The notes: generated by a model from the letters alone, not told the origin. Counted from the stretch's first letter, positions 18,376 through 28,340 are shown. The stretch: 64,000 bases of DNA from Alkalisalibacterium limincola (GCF_008017755.1 NZ_VRTS01000001.1:496001-560000), one strand, 5' to 3'. Made by a program: numbers and translations.

Positions 18376-19868
18376 TCAAACACCCCTGGCGTCGCGCATG
18401 TCGCCTTCCATCCCGGTGAAGGTGTCGTCGACCGAGGTCGCAGGCGGCCGGCCCAACAGGCTGACGCCGACGATCGCAAGCGTGGCCAGCGCCACGCCCG
18501 GGATCATCTCGTACACCCCGAACCAGCCAAAGCGGTTCCACACCAGCACGACCAGCGAGCCCACCAGCATGCCGGCCAACGCGCCATCGCGGGTCATGCG
18601 CCGCCACAGCAGCGACAGGACGATGACCGGCCCGAAGGCGGCGCCGAAGCCGGCCCAGGCGTAGCTGACCAGCTGCAGCACGCGCGCGTCGGGGTCGCGC
18701 GCCATCCAGATCGCCACCAGCGACACCAGCAGCAGCGTGATGCGGCCGACCCAGAGCAGTTCCACCTGGCTGGCCGTGCGCCGCAGGAAGGCGCGGTAGA
18801 AATCCTCGGTCAGCGCGCTCGAACACACCAGCAACTGGCTGTTGAGCGTGGACATGATCGCGGCCAGGATCGCCGAGAGCAGGATGCCGGCGATCCAAGG
18901 ATGGAACACGACCGTGACCAGCGACAGGAACACGCGCTCGGCGTTCTCCTGGACCGGCCCGGCGAACTCGGGATTGTTGGCGAACCAGCCGATGCCGAAG
19001 AAGCCCACGCCCAGCGAACCGAACAGGCACAGCAACATCCAGCCCACGCCGATGCGCCGCGCGGTGGGAATGGATGCCACCGATTCGGCGGCCATGAAAC
19101 GCACCAGGATGTGCGGCTGGCCGAAATAGCCCAGGCCCCAGGCCAGGCCCGACACGATGGCCACCCAGCCGCCAGCCCCGACCAGGCTGAGGTAGGCCAC
19201 GTCGACCTCGCGCACCAGCGCCACGGAATCGGCGAAGCCGCCATTGAAATAGACCACGGTGATCGGCGTCACCACCAGCGCGAACAACATCAGCAGTCCC
19301 TGCGCCGTGTCGGTCCAGCTCACGGCCAGGAAACCGCCCACCAGCGTATAGGCGATGGTCACGCCGGCACCGATCCAGATCGCCGTGGCGTAGGGCACGC
19401 CGAACACGCCCTCGATGAGGCGGCCGCCGGCGACCACGCCGGAGGCGACGTAGAGGGCGAAGAACACGAGGATGACAAGCGCGGGCACGACCCGCAGCAG
19501 GCGGCTGCGGTCCTCGAACCGGTGGGTGAAGTAGTCCGGCAACGTCAGCGAGTTGTTCGCGCGTTCGGTATAGGCGCGCAGCGTCCGGCAACCAGCGTCC
19601 AGTTCAGCCACGCGCCCGCCACCAGGCCCACGCCGATCCACATTTCCGACAGGCCGCTCAGGAAGATCGCCCCGGGCAGGCCAAGCAGCAGCCAGCCGCT
19701 CATGTCGGAAGCACCCGCCGACAGCGCGGTGACCGTCGGTCCGAGTTTGCGCCCGCCGAGGATGTAGTCGTCGAAATCGTTCGTACGTCGCCAGGCGTAG
19801 TAGCCGATCACGACCAGGCCAAGCATGTACAGCGCGAAGGCTACGTAGGTCGGCGTGGATACGTTCAT
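18376..19868 (-). CDS. putP: Sodium/proline-type symporter (frameshifted in this sequence)
   Basis: Sodium:solute symporter family, with about 12-13 membrane segments after reconstruction (497 residues). The N-terminal part (19868 to about 19581) contains [30 protein letters not shown] and the C-terminal part continues [22 protein letters not shown], both close to E. coli PutP. The two parts are in different frames. One base is missing near 19581 (GGACGCTGCGC where GGACGCCTGCGC fits), between the segments LNWTLVAGR and LRAYTE. Transport of proline with Na+ is the likely role. The stop lies 14 bp from the miaA start. Confidence 0.88.
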
Positions 19869-19943
19869 GCAACTCCAGTACGGCGAAAGCGCGACAGCCT
19901 AACGCAGTTGTCGCCGCGAACCGAACCCCGCCCGACCCGGCGC

Positions 19944-20105
19944 TTGTCCACAGCAGGTGTGGAAAAGCGGTGGGGAAAGCCTGTGGATGGAACCCCACCA
20001 ACCAATGCTGGCGCGGCTGTCGGCCGACTTGACGATTCCATGACCACCCAGCTCCGCGCTATCCACAAAACGTGTGGACAAGCCATGGGGAAAGCCTGTG
20101 GACAG
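19944..20105. repeat. 115-bp-period tandem repeat with six DnaA-box-like 9-mers
   Basis: Two copies of a 45-bp core (19945-19989 and 20060-20104) are offset by exactly 115 bp, and the flanking CCATGACCAC recurs at the same offset (20037 and 20152). Each core holds an inverted TCCACA/TGTGGA pair, then GGGGAAAGCCTGTGGA. The 9-mers are: plus strand TTGTCCACA (19944-19952) and CTATCCACA (20059-20067); minus strand TTTTCCACA (19958-19966), CCATCCACA (19982-19990), TTGTCCACA (20073-20081) and CTGTCCACA (20097-20105). This fills most of the 310-bp gap between folP and putP. A DnaA-titrating or regulatory site is one reading; a clade-specific repeat is another. Confidence 0.6.
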
Positions 20106-20178
20106 CTCCCGAAGTTGCTTCGTGGGCACGCACTTGCGCCGCTGTGGCGATGCCATGACCACGCCGTTCGCCCGAGGG

Positions 20179-21081
20179 CTACTCGTCGTCGGGCCAGCGC
20201 GGCGCAGCGGACGCCTTCGACACGCGAGGCAGCGGCTGGCCGTCAACCGCCACCCATACCTGCAACATGTCGCGCGTCGCGGCCACGTCGTGCACGCGCA
20301 GGATCCTCGCGCCGCGCTGCACGGCGATCAATGCGGCTGCGGTCGAGCCCGCGATGCGGTCGTCCACCTCCCGCCCGGTCAACTCCCCGATCATGCGCTT
20401 GCGCGAAAGGCCCGCCAGGACCGGGCAGCCCAGGTCGCCGAACCGGTCCAGCCGCGCCAGCAGGGCCAGGTTGTGTTCGAGCGTCTTGCCAAACCCGAAC
20501 CCCGGATCGAGCACCAGGCGACTCTTCGGGATGCCCGCCATCTCGCAGGCAAAGACCCGCTGCGCCAGGAACGCGTGCACCTCGGCCACCACGTCGTGGT
20601 ACTCGGGAGCCTCCTGCATGCTGCGTGGCTCCCCCTGCATGTGCATCAGCACCACCGGCACGCCGGCCTCCGCCACCGCCTCCAGCGCACCCTCGCGACG
20701 CAGCGCGTACACATCGTTGACCAGGCCTGCCCCCGCGGCGAGTGCCGCACGCATCACCGGGGCCTTCGAGGTATCCACGGAGACCGGCACGCTGGTGCGC
20801 GCCAGCAGGCCCTCGATCACCGGCAACACCCGTGCCAGCTCATCGTCCCCGGACACATCCTGCGCCCCGGGGCGGGTGGACTCGCCACCGACATCGAGCA
20901 GGTCCGCACCGGCCTCGACCAAGGCCAGGCCGTGCGCGATAGCCGCCTCCGGCGTGTCCAGCCGCCCCCCGTCGGAGAACGAGTCCGGCGTCACGTTGAC
21001 GATGCCCATGATGCGCGGGCGGTCGAGCACCAGCACGCGGCCGGCGCAGTCGAGTCGGGGCACGGAGGGATCGTCGAACAT
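20179..21081 (-). CDS. folP: Dihydropteroate synthase
   Basis: A 300-residue folate-pathway enzyme that joins p-aminobenzoate to the pterin pyrophosphate; the sulfonamide target. The signature motifs are in order: [38 protein letters not shown] and [11 protein letters not shown]. The ATG at 21081 ([10 protein letters not shown]) gives a normal length; there is no clear Shine-Dalgarno sequence. It follows ftsH after a terminator-like hairpin. Confidence 0.95.
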   Translation of the reverse strand: MFDDPSVPRLDCAGRVLVLDRPRIMGIVNVTPDSFSDGGRLDTPEAAIAHGLALVEAGADLLDVGGESTRPGAQDVSGDDELARVLPVIEGLLARTSVPVSVDTSKAPVMRAALAAGAGLVNDVYALRREGALEAVAEAGVPVVLMHMQGEPRSMQEAPEYHDVVAEVHAFLAQRVFACEMAGIPKSRLVLDPGFGFGKTLEHNLALLARLDRFGDLGCPVLAGLSRKRMIGELTGREVDDRIAGSTAAALIAVQRGARILRVHDVAATRDMLQVWVAVDGQPLPRVSKASAAPRWPDDE

Positions 21082-21122
21082 GGAAGGAGGATGCGCGGCC
21101 GAGGGAGCCACAGCGTAGCGCG

Positions 21123-21154
21123 AAAACGACGACGCCCCTCGCTGGAGGGGCGTC
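21123..21154 (-). terminator. Terminator after ftsH
   Basis: On the minus strand, GACGCCCCTC and GAGGGGCGTC form a 10-bp perfect stem around a 4-nt loop, followed shortly by TTTT. It lies 23 bp past the reconstructed ftsH stop. Confidence 0.65.
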
Positions 21155-21176
21155 GCCTGGCGCATGTCCGCGTGGC

Positions 21177-23089
21177 TCAGACCTGCGGTGCGGGCCGCCG
21201 ATCGGCCCGGCGGCGGGTTTGCCCCCGCCCTCGCCGTCGCTGGGCTTGTCGCCGCGACCGGTATTGCTCCAGTCGACCGGCGGCGGCACCTCGCGGCCCT
21301 CCATGATCGCGTCGATCTGCTTGGCGTCGATCGTCTCGTACTGCAGCAGCGCCTCGGCCATCACGTGCAGCTTGTCGATGTTCTCGGTCAGGATCTCGCG
21401 GGTGCGCTCGTAGGCCTTGTCGAGGATTGATCGCACCACCTCGTCGATCTTGCGCGCCGTGTCGTCGGACACCGACTTGTGCTGGGTCACCGAGCGGCCC
21501 AGGAACACCTCGTCCTCGTCGTCGCTGTAGGCGATCGGGCCCAACTCGTCGGAAAGGCCCCACTTGGTGACCATGTTGCGGGCCATCTTGGTGGCGCGCT
21601 CGATGTCGTTGGACGCGCCGGTGGTCACCTGGTCGTCGCCGAAGATCAGCTCCTCGGCCACGCGACCGCCGTAGAGCGAACACAGCTGGCTGCGGATCGC
21701 GACCTTGTTGATCGAGTACTTGTCGCCCTCCGGCAGGTACATCGTGACGCCCAGCGCACGGCCGCGGGGGATGATCGTCACCTTGTAGACCGGATCGTGC
21801 TCGGGCACGACGCGGCCGACGATGGCGTGGCCGGCCTCGTGGTAGGCGGTGAGCTTCTTCTCGTCCTCGCTCATCGCCATGGAACGACGCTCGGCACCCA
21901 TCAGGATCTTGTCGCGGGCCTTGTCGAAATGGTCCATGCGCACGTCGCGCGCGTTCTCGCGCGCGGCGAACAGCGCCGCCTCGTTGACCAGGTTGGCCAG
22001 GTCGGCACCGGAGAAACCCGGGGTGCCGCGCGCGATGACCATCGGCTCGACATCGTCGGCCAGCGGCACCTTGCGCATGTGCACCTTGAGGATCTGGTCA
22101 CGGCCGCGCACGTCGGGCAGGCCGACCACGACCTGGCGGTCGAAGCGGCCCGGGCGCAGCAGGGCCGGGTCGAGCACGTCGGGACGGTTGGTGGCCGCGA
22201 CCACGATGACGCCCTCGCCACCCTCGAAGCCGTCCATCTCGACCAGCAGCTGGTTCAGGGTCTGCTCGCGCTCGTCGTGTCCGCCGCCCAGGCCGGCACC
22301 ACGATGACGTCCCACCGCATCGATCTCGTCGATGAAGATGATGCACGGCGCGTGCTTCTTGGCCTGCTCGAACATGTCGCGCACCCGGCTGGCACCCACG
22401 CCGACGAACATCTCGACGAAGTCGGAGCCGGAGATCGAGAAGAACGGCACCTTGGCCTCGCCGGCGATCGCCCGCGCCAGCAGCGTCTTGCCGGTGCCCG
22501 GGGGGCCGACCATCAACACGCCGCGGGGGATCTTGCCGCCGAATTTCTGGAACTTGCCCGGGTCGCGGAGGAACTCGACGAGTTCGCCGACCTCCTCCTT
22601 GGCCTCGTCGCAACCCGCCACGTCGCCGAAGTTGACCTTGACCTGGTCCTCGCTCTGCATCTTCGCGCGCGATTTGCCGAAGCTCATCGCGCCCTTGCCG
22701 CCGCCACCGGACTGCAGCTGGCGCATGAAGAAGATGAAGATCGCGATGAACAGGATATAGGGCAGGAGGCTGAGGAAGATCATCCCGAAGGTCATCCTCG
22801 ACTCTTCCTGCTGGATAGCGACCTCGTGGTACAGCAGGTCGTCGACCAGCTTGTCGTCCTGAGGCGCGATCACCGTGAACGAACCACCCGACCGCCGCTG
22901 CGCGGTGATCGTGCGGGTACGGCCCGCGTCCTCGATCACCACCTTGGAGATCTCGCCCGCGCGCACCTGGGCCACGAACTCGTTGTAGAGCACCGGCTGC
23001 TGCTCGCGGGTGTTGAAGCTCTGGAAGACCATCATCAGCACGACGGCGACGATTACCCAGAGCAACAGATTCTTGGCCAGATCGTTCAT
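21177..23089 (-). CDS. ftsH: ATP-dependent zinc metalloprotease FtsH (frameshift near 3' end in this sequence)
   Basis: An inner-membrane AAA+ protease for membrane quality control and regulator turnover. Membrane segments lie at about residues 6-23 and 106-122. Walker A is GPPGTGKT, Walker B is [11 protein letters not shown], the second region of homology is [19 protein letters not shown], and the zinc site is HEAGH. As sequenced, the frame runs about 110 codons too far into folP. Adding one G to the run at 21192-21194 (plus strand) ends the protein with PIGGPAPQV at 21177, 637 residues in all. Only the last five codons are affected. Confidence 0.95.
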
Positions 23090-23103
23090 CTACATCATTC
23101 CTC

Positions 23104-23721
23104 TCAGCGCTTGCCGGTCGCCAGCACGTAAACCTCCGGGGAGCGGCTGCGGGAGGCCTTGGGTTTGCGAACCACCACCTTGCCATAGCGTGTGCGGAGG
23201 TCGCGGACAAATTCGTCGAATCCAACGCCCATGAACAGCTTCGCCAGGAAGCTGCCACCGGGCCTGAGGTGGTCCTGGGCGAAATCGCGGGCCAGCTCCA
23301 CCAGGTACATCGATCGGGGCTGGTCCACCGACTCCACGCCACTGAAGTTGGGGGCCATGTCCGAAAGCACAAGGTCGGCCTCATCATCGCCCAGCAAAGC
23401 CTTCAGCCGAGAAAGTGCTTCCGCCTCCCTGAAGTCGCCGTGAAGGAACTCGACACCGGCTATGGAAGCCATCTCCAGGATGTCGAGCGCGATCACCCGG
23501 CCGGTCGAGCCCAGGCGGTTGCGGGCCAGCTGCGACCAGCCCCCCGGGGCCGCGCCGAGGTCGACCACGACCATCCCCGGCTTGACCAGCCGGTCGCGGT
23601 CGATGAGCTCCTCGAGCTTGAACGCGGCCCGCGAACGCAGTCCCTCCGCCTGCGCCTTTTTCACGTAGGGATCGGAGAAATGTCGTTGCAGCCATTGCTG
23701 GCTGCTCTTGCTGCGGGCCAT
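23104..23721 (-). CDS. rlmE: 23S rRNA (uridine-2'-O-)-methyltransferase RlmE (FtsJ/RrmJ)
   Basis: A 205-residue enzyme that methylates the ribose of U2552 on the 50S subunit. The SAM motif is [11 protein letters not shown], with catalytic K-D-K-E type residues in [16 protein letters not shown] and PEVYVLAT. The ATG at 23721 ([12 protein letters not shown]) aligns with the E. coli N-terminus; one at 23757 is an alternative. It lies 14 bp before ftsH, the usual pairing of the heat-shock genes rlmE and ftsH, and is divergent from yhbY. Confidence 0.94.
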   Translation of the reverse strand: MARSKSSQQWLQRHFSDPYVKKAQAEGLRSRAAFKLEELIDRDRLVKPGMVVVDLGAAPGGWSQLARNRLGSTGRVIALDILEMASIAGVEFLHGDFREAEALSRLKALLGDDEADLVLSDMAPNFSGVESVDQPRSMYLVELARDFAQDHLRPGGSFLAKLFMGVGFDEFVRDLRTRYGKVVVRKPKASRSRSPEVYVLATGKR

Positions 23722-23796
23722 GGGAGGGCGGTGCCAGTCGTCGAAACGGTTCCCCATGATACCCTTTCCGCCCCCTGCCCCGCCCTGAACCCGACC

Positions 23797-24099
23797 ATGC
23801 CGACCCAACTCACCCCCACCCAGAAGCGCTACCTTCGCGGCCTGGCCCACGGCCTCAAGCCGGTCCTGCTGGTGGGCGGCAAGGGCATCACCGAAGGCGT
23901 GGTCGCCGAACTCGACCTGGTCCTGGATACCCACGAACTGGTCAAGGTCAAGCTGGCCGCGGAGGATCGCGAAACGCGCGACGCCTGGATCGCCGACCTG
24001 GCCACGCGCGCCGACGCGTCCCTGGTGCAGCGCATCGGCAACACCGCAGTGCTGTACCGCGGCCGCGAAAAGAAGCCGCAGGTCGTCCTGCCGCGCTGA
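23797..24099 (+). CDS. yhbY: CRM-domain RNA-binding protein YhbY
   Basis: A 100-residue protein consisting of a single CRM (CRS1/YhbY) domain with the GxxG RNA-binding loop in [10 protein letters not shown]. It associates with pre-50S ribosomal particles in E. coli. It starts at the ATG at 23797, 75 bp from the divergent rlmE, and is followed after 4 bp by the next gene. Confidence 0.93.
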   Translation: MPTQLTPTQKRYLRGLAHGLKPVLLVGGKGITEGVVAELDLVLDTHELVKVKLAAEDRETRDAWIADLATRADASLVQRIGNTAVLYRGREKKPQVVLPR

Positions 24100-24103
24100 C
24101 GCG

Positions 24104-24478
24104 ATGCAACTGCAACAGGACAGCAATCCGGCAGGCTACGTCGTGCGGCGCGTCGAGGCCGGCACGATCGAGGTGAACGATCGTTCCCTGGCGAGCAGCT
24201 TCATCGTCTACCCCTCCGGGCTGATCGAGGACTGGCCACCGCTGGATTGCCCGAGCCTTGAGCCGGGCCACCTGGAACAGGCCCTGTCGCTGGCACCGGA
24301 AGTCGTGCTGCTGGGCAGCGGCCCGGTGCAGCGCTTCCCCTCCCAGGCCGTCATGGCCGCCTGCCTCACCCGGGGTGTCGGCATCGAAGTAATGGACAAC
24401 GCCGCCGCGGCACGTACCTACAATGTGCTCGCCGCCGAAGGCCGAAGCGTCGTCGCGGCGTTCCTGCTGCCGGGCTGA
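24104..24478 (+). CDS. Mth938-like (DUF498) domain protein
   Basis: 124 residues matching the small Mth938-like/DUF498 fold family: [50 protein letters not shown]. Bacterial members have no firm function, while the eukaryotic relative NDUFAF3 is a complex I assembly factor. It is 4 bp after yhbY, so the two are probably co-transcribed, and it converges on nlpD with a 9-bp gap. Confidence 0.85.
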   Translation: MQLQQDSNPAGYVVRRVEAGTIEVNDRSLASSFIVYPSGLIEDWPPLDCPSLEPGHLEQALSLAPEVVLLGSGPVQRFPSQAVMAACLTRGVGIEVMDNAAAARTYNVLAAEGRSVVAAFLLPG

Positions 24479-24487
24479 GCCCGAGCC

Positions 24488-25396
24488 TCAGCGACGCGGC
24501 AGGTGCTGCAGCGGGTCCACCGGGCGACCGTTGCGGCGGATCTCGAAGTGCAGCATGTCGCGGCTCGCGCCGCTTCGCCCCATCTCGGCCACCTGCTGGC
24601 CACCACGAACGGACTGGCCTTCCTCGACCAGCCGGCGCCGGTTGTGGCCGTAGGCCGACAGCCATTCGTCGGTGTGCTTGATGATGATCAGCTCCCCGTA
24701 GCCCACCAGACCCGAGCCGGAGTACACCACCACGCCATCCGCGGCGGCACGGACTTCCTGCCCGGACTGGCCGGCGATGTCGATGCCCTGCCGCGTGCTC
24801 TCGCCATCGACGAAGCGCCCGACCAGCTGGCCGTCGGCGGGCCACCGCCATGCGACCGGACCCGTGGCGACCACCGGTGCCGGGGCCGACACGCCCGAGG
24901 CGCCGGTGGAAGGGGTGGCAGCCGCCGGAGCCGTGGCCTGTCCCGTGGCGGGCGTGGTGCCGGGCGTGGCCGGTGACGGGCTGGTGGCCGCCTGCCCGCG
25001 CCGCGAGGACGCCGCGGTCGCCCTCGAGGAACGCGTATCCGGCGCAGGCTGCGCCGCGGGACGCGCAGCAGCCGTCTGTGTCGGCGCTGGCGCCCCGCCA
25101 GGCGGCTGCAGGCGGATGCGCTGCCCGGGGTAGATCGTGTAGGGCGCGCCGATCCCGTTCCAGCGCGCGACTTCCCGATAGTCCAGACCGTGCCGGAACG
25201 CGATGCCATAGAGCGTTTCGCCCCGCGCCACGACCGCCTCGGCCTGCGTCGCGCCGGCAGCCGGCCTGGCGGCCGGCTGCGAGGTCCTGGGTGCCTGGAC
25301 CCCGGACTCGCGACGCACCACGTTCGAGCGCCCGCATCCGGCCAACAAAGCCAGCACGACGAGAACCGCGACCGCACGCAGCCCGACTGCACCCAT
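24488..25396 (-). CDS. nlpD: NlpD-like lipoprotein, LysM plus degenerate M23 domain
   Basis: A 302-residue outer-membrane lipoprotein. The lipobox LLAGC gives the lipidated Cys near residue 21. A LysM domain (residues about 58-98, ETLYGIAFRHGLDYREVARWN) binds peptidoglycan. After a Pro/Ala/Thr linker comes an M23/LytM domain with YGHN and LHFEI. The first metal-ligand His of active LytM enzymes is replaced (TRQGIDIA), so it should be an amidase activator rather than a hydrolase, like E. coli NlpD. The start overlaps the yqaA stop by 1 bp. Confidence 0.92.
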   Translation of the reverse strand: MGAVGLRAVAVLVVLALLAGCGRSNVVRRESGVQAPRTSQPAARPAAGATQAEAVVARGETLYGIAFRHGLDYREVARWNGIGAPYTIYPGQRIRLQPPGGAPAPTQTAAARPAAQPAPDTRSSRATAASSRRGQAATSPSPATPGTTPATGQATAPAAATPSTGASGVSAPAPVVATGPVAWRWPADGQLVGRFVDGESTRQGIDIAGQSGQEVRAAADGVVVYSGSGLVGYGELIIIKHTDEWLSAYGHNRRRLVEEGQSVRGGQQVAEMGRSGASRDMLHFEIRRNGRPVDPLQHLPRR

Positions 25397-25977
25397 CAAC
25401 GCACCTCCAGCCACACCAGGGCGAGGAGCACCGCAACGGCCACGCCCCAGCCCAACCATTCCACGTAACGCCGGATCAGTCGCTCCAGGCGCTCCCCACC
25501 GAAGGCCACCAGGCCCGCCACGAGAAAGTAACGCATGCCCCGCCCGACGAGTGAGCCCAGGGTGAACGGCACCAGCCCGATGCCGGCCGCGCCGGCGGCG
25601 ACGGTGAACACCTTGTAGGGGATCGGGGTGAAGCCGGCGACGAAGATGATCCAGAACCCGTAGCGCGTGAACAGCTCCTGGATTTCGTGGAAGGTCTCGA
25701 CCTTGCCGGCGCGCTCGATCCACGGCCACACCGCCTCGAGCGCCAGGCTGCCCAGCGCGTAGCCAAGCAAGCCACCCAGCACGGACGCCACCGTGCAGAT
25801 CAGCGCGAATCGCCACCACTTCTTCGGCTGCGCCAGCGCCATTGGCGCCAGCATGACGTCCGGCGGCACCGGGAAGATGACCGACTCGCTGGCGCTCACG
25901 CCGGCCAGGTAGGCAGGCGCGTGGCGGTGGGCTGCCAGGCGCAGGCAGCGGTCGTAGATGGGTCCGAAGATCTTCAA
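25396..25977 (-). CDS. yqaA: YqaA-family (DedA/SNARE-associated) membrane protein
   Basis: 193 residues with about four membrane segments and the DedA/VTT-type motifs FITRYGFWIIFVAGFTPIPYKVFTVAAG (partly, from about residue 104) and GRGMRYFLVAGLVAFGG. These proteins are thought to move or scramble phospholipids; no direct substrate is known here. I choose the TTG at 25977 (then KIFGPIYDRCLR) because it begins where related proteins do and lies 4 bp after the pcm stop. Upstream in-frame ATGs would run deep into pcm. It is between pcm and nlpD, the standard order. Confidence 0.85.
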   Translation of the reverse strand: MKIFGPIYDRCLRLAAHRHAPAYLAGVSASESVIFPVPPDVMLAPMALAQPKKWWRFALICTVASVLGGLLGYALGSLALEAVWPWIERAGKVETFHEIQELFTRYGFWIIFVAGFTPIPYKVFTVAAGAAGIGLVPFTLGSLVGRGMRYFLVAGLVAFGGERLERLIRRYVEWLGWGVAVAVLLALVWLEVR

Positions 25978-25981
25978 GGTG

Positions 25982-26659
25982 TCAGCCCAGGCCCGAGAGA
26001 AGTGGCACGAACACGACCGGGCCGAGGTCATCCTGCACGAGGCCATCCCCGGTTCGATGGAAGCGCAGCAACTGCTGGGCCGATGGCCCGCCGACCGGCG
26101 CGATCAGGACGCCGCCCGGATTGAGCTGGTCGAACAGCGCCTGCTCCAGCGCGGCCCCGCCGGCCGTCACGATGATCGCGTCGAACGGGGCCGCATCGGG
26201 CCAGCCGACCCGGCCATCGTCGTACCGGCAGCGCACGTTGCGCATGCCCAGCTTCAGCAGCCGCCGCCGCGTGGGCCGCAACAGCTCGTCGATCCGCTCC
26301 ACGGTCAGCACCTGCTCGACCAGCAGCGACAGCACGGCGGCCTGGTAGCCAGAGCCCGTCCCCACTTCCAGCACCCGCGCCGGCCGGCCGAACTCCAGCA
26401 GCGCCTCGGTCATGCGCGCCACCACCCAGGGCTGGGAAATGGTCTGGCCGCAGCCGATCGGCAGCGCCGTGTCCTCGTAGGCCCGTGACGCCAGTGCCTC
26501 GTCGATGAACAGATGGCGCGGCACCGAGCGCATCGCCGCCAGCACGTCCTCGTTGCGGATACCGTTCTCGCGCAGGCGCTCGATCATGCGGTCGCGGGCG
26601 CGCTGGGACGTCATGCCCTGTCCGGCGGCCTCGGGGTTGAGTCGGAACCTTGGATTCAT
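25982..26659 (-). CDS. pcm: Protein-L-isoaspartate O-methyltransferase
   Basis: A 225-residue SAM-dependent repair enzyme for isoaspartyl residues in aged proteins. Motifs: [17 protein letters not shown], the SAM loop [14 protein letters not shown], and [10 protein letters not shown]. The ATG at 26659 overlaps the surE stop by 4 bp (ATGA). The surE-pcm pair is a conserved stationary-phase unit that usually precedes nlpD and rpoS; rpoS itself is not in the window. Confidence 0.95.
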   Translation of the reverse strand: MNPRFRLNPEAAGQGMTSQRARDRMIERLRENGIRNEDVLAAMRSVPRHLFIDEALASRAYEDTALPIGCGQTISQPWVVARMTEALLEFGRPARVLEVGTGSGYQAAVLSLLVEQVLTVERIDELLRPTRRRLLKLGMRNVRCRYDDGRVGWPDAAPFDAIIVTAGGAALEQALFDQLNPGGVLIAPVGGPSAQQLLRFHRTGDGLVQDDLGPVVFVPLLSGLG

Positions 26660-27435
26660 TGGCCCTGCTTCACTGCCTCGCCCAGGCCACCGACCCAGCT
26701 GGCCACCTTGTCGAGCGCCTGGTAACGGGTCAGGTCGACGTGGATGGGCGTGATGGAGATGTTCCCGGTGCGCACGGCATGGAAGTCGGTGCCCGCACCG
26801 GCATCCTGCTCGGCGCCAGGCGGACCGATCCACCAGACCGTACGCCCGCGTGGATCCTCCATCGGGATGCAGGCCTCGGCGCGGTGCCGATGCCCGAGCC
26901 GCGTCACCTCGAAGCCCCGGACGTCCTTCCACGGCAGATCGGGCACGTTGACGTTGAGGATGGTGTCGGCCGGCAACGGGTCCACCAGCAGGCGCGCGGT
27001 GATCTCGACCGCCGCACGTCCCGCGGTCTCGAAATGGCGTCCCTTGTGGTCGCCGGTCGCCAGCGAGATGGCTATGGCGGGCAGGCCGAGGAAACGCCCT
27101 TCCATCGCCGCGGCGACCGTGCCGGAATAGATCACGTCGTCGCCGAGGTTGGCGAAGTTGTTGATGCCCGACACGACGATGTCGGGGTCGAAGTCGAGCA
27201 GGCCCGACAGCGCCAGGTGGACGCAGTCGGTGGGCGTTCCGGCGATGCGCCAGGTGTCTTCGTCGACGCGAACCGCGCGGATCGGCTGGTCGAGCGTCAG
27301 CGAGTTGCTGGCACCCGAACGGTCGCGGTCAGGCGCCACCACGACGACCTCGTGCCCGGCCTTGCGCAGGCAGGCGGCGAGCACCTTGATGCCGGTGGCA
27401 TCCACGCCGTCGTCGTTGCTGACCAGTACACGCAT
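26656..27435 (-). CDS. surE: 5'/3'-nucleotidase SurE
   Basis: A 259-residue metal-dependent survival phosphatase acting on nucleoside monophosphates. The catalytic motif VSNDDG supplies Asp8 and Asp9. SGASNSLT and [25 protein letters not shown] complete the active site. The ATG at 27435 (MRVLVSNDD) is the standard start. It is divergent from the smr gene with a 90-bp gap. Confidence 0.96.
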   Translation of the reverse strand: MRVLVSNDDGVDATGIKVLAACLRKAGHEVVVVAPDRDRSGASNSLTLDQPIRAVRVDEDTWRIAGTPTDCVHLALSGLLDFDPDIVVSGINNFANLGDDVIYSGTVAAAMEGRFLGLPAIAISLATGDHKGRHFETAGRAAVEITARLLVDPLPADTILNVNVPDLPWKDVRGFEVTRLGHRHRAEACIPMEDPRGRTVWWIGPPGAEQDAGAGTDFHAVRTGNISITPIHVDLTRYQALDKVASWVGGLGEAVKQGQ

Positions 27436-27513
27436 CGTTGCTTCCGCCAAAGCCGAGGATGATACCAGCCCGGACACCGCTTTCGCTGGCATGCCTTTCC
27501 CGCTTCGGCCGGT

Positions 27514-27519
27514 TAGTCT
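27514..27519 (+). promoter_or_regulatory. Possible -10 element of smr (leaderless candidate)
   Basis: TAGTCT lies 6 nt before the ATG at 27526, and no Shine-Dalgarno sequence is present. The spacing implies a transcript starting at the initiation codon. Confidence 0.3.
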
Positions 27520-27525
27520 GGCCCC

Positions 27526-28106
27526 ATGAGCAAGCGACCGAAGCCTCCCAGCCGTGTGCGGGCCCCGCCCCGGACCCCGAGGACGCGCGACTGTTCCGCG
27601 ACGCGATCGGCCCGGTGCGGGCGCTTCCGGAGCCGCCCGCGCCACCGCCGCAGCGTCCGAAACCGGCACCGCGACCGCGGCAACGCGAACACGATGAGGC
27701 CGAGGCGATCCGCGACCTGCGGCAGCGGCCGTTCGACGCCAGCCTTGCCGACCCGGGCGAACCGCTGTCCTTCCGTCGCCCCGGCTTCCCCGACCGGCTC
27801 TTCCGGCGGCTGAAGCGCGGCGAGTTCGCCGTCGAGGACGAAGTCGACCTGCACCACCTGCGCGTCGCCGAGGCGGAAACCGTGCTGCGCGAATTCCTGG
27901 CGCAGGCCCACCAGTCCGACCAGCACTGCGTGCGGATCATCCACGGCAAAGGCCGGAACTCCGAATTCGGAACCCCGGTCCTCAAACTGCTGGTCGACAG
28001 GACCCTGGGCCAGCGCGGTGACGTGCTGGCCTATGTGTCCGCTCCGGCGCGCCAGGGAGGCACCGGGGCGGTGCTGGTGCTGCTCGGCGGCCGCCAGGGC
28101 CGCTGA
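27526..28106 (+). CDS. Smr-domain protein (frameshifted in this sequence)
   Basis: 193 residues after repair. An N-terminal Pro/Arg-rich stretch is followed by a [13 protein letters not shown] segment, and a C-terminal Smr (MutS2-type) domain with [14 protein letters not shown] and the VRIIHGKG motif. Smr domains are nucleases or nucleic-acid binders; a role in RNA or DNA metabolism is likely, the substrate unknown. The ATG at 27526 and the conserved part are in different frames. One C missing from the C-rich run near 27570 reconciles them. In the downstream frame no credible start codon exists. Confidence 0.82.
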
Positions 28107-28112
28107 GCGCGG

Positions 28113-28340
28113 TCAGTTGCCAGTGCGCTGGTCGCCGGCCTTGCTTTCAGGCGCGTTGATCCAGTGCACGGTCACTCCCCGCGTGCGGGCCGCCCGTTCG
28201 ACCGCCTGCACGTAGGCACCGTCGACGTAGTAGCGGCCCGGCTGGGGCTCGGTGTGGGCGGTTTGCGGGGTGGCGCAACCCGCCAGGAGCGCCGTTGCGG
28301 CGACCAGCAAGCAAATCAGCATCGGACGAGACGTCTTCAT
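28113..28340 (-). CDS. Small lipoprotein of unknown function
   Basis: 75 residues. A signal peptide with the lipobox LLAGC puts the lipidated Cys near residue 21. The short mature part contains PGRYYVDGAYVQAVERAARTRGVTVHWINAP from about residue 34. A GGAGG sequence 4 nt upstream of the ATG at 28340 fixes the start against a longer open frame. It converges on smr with a 6-bp gap and follows truD. I do not recognise the family. Confidence 0.82.
   Translation of the reverse strand: MKTSRPMLICLLVAATALLAGCATPQTAHTEPQPGRYYVDGAYVQAVERAARTRGVTVHWINAPESKAGDQRTGN

Noticed and set aside
20046-20160. Small open frames within the 115-bp repeat
   Set aside because: They translate the repeat itself, repeat the same residues in each copy, and lack start signals.
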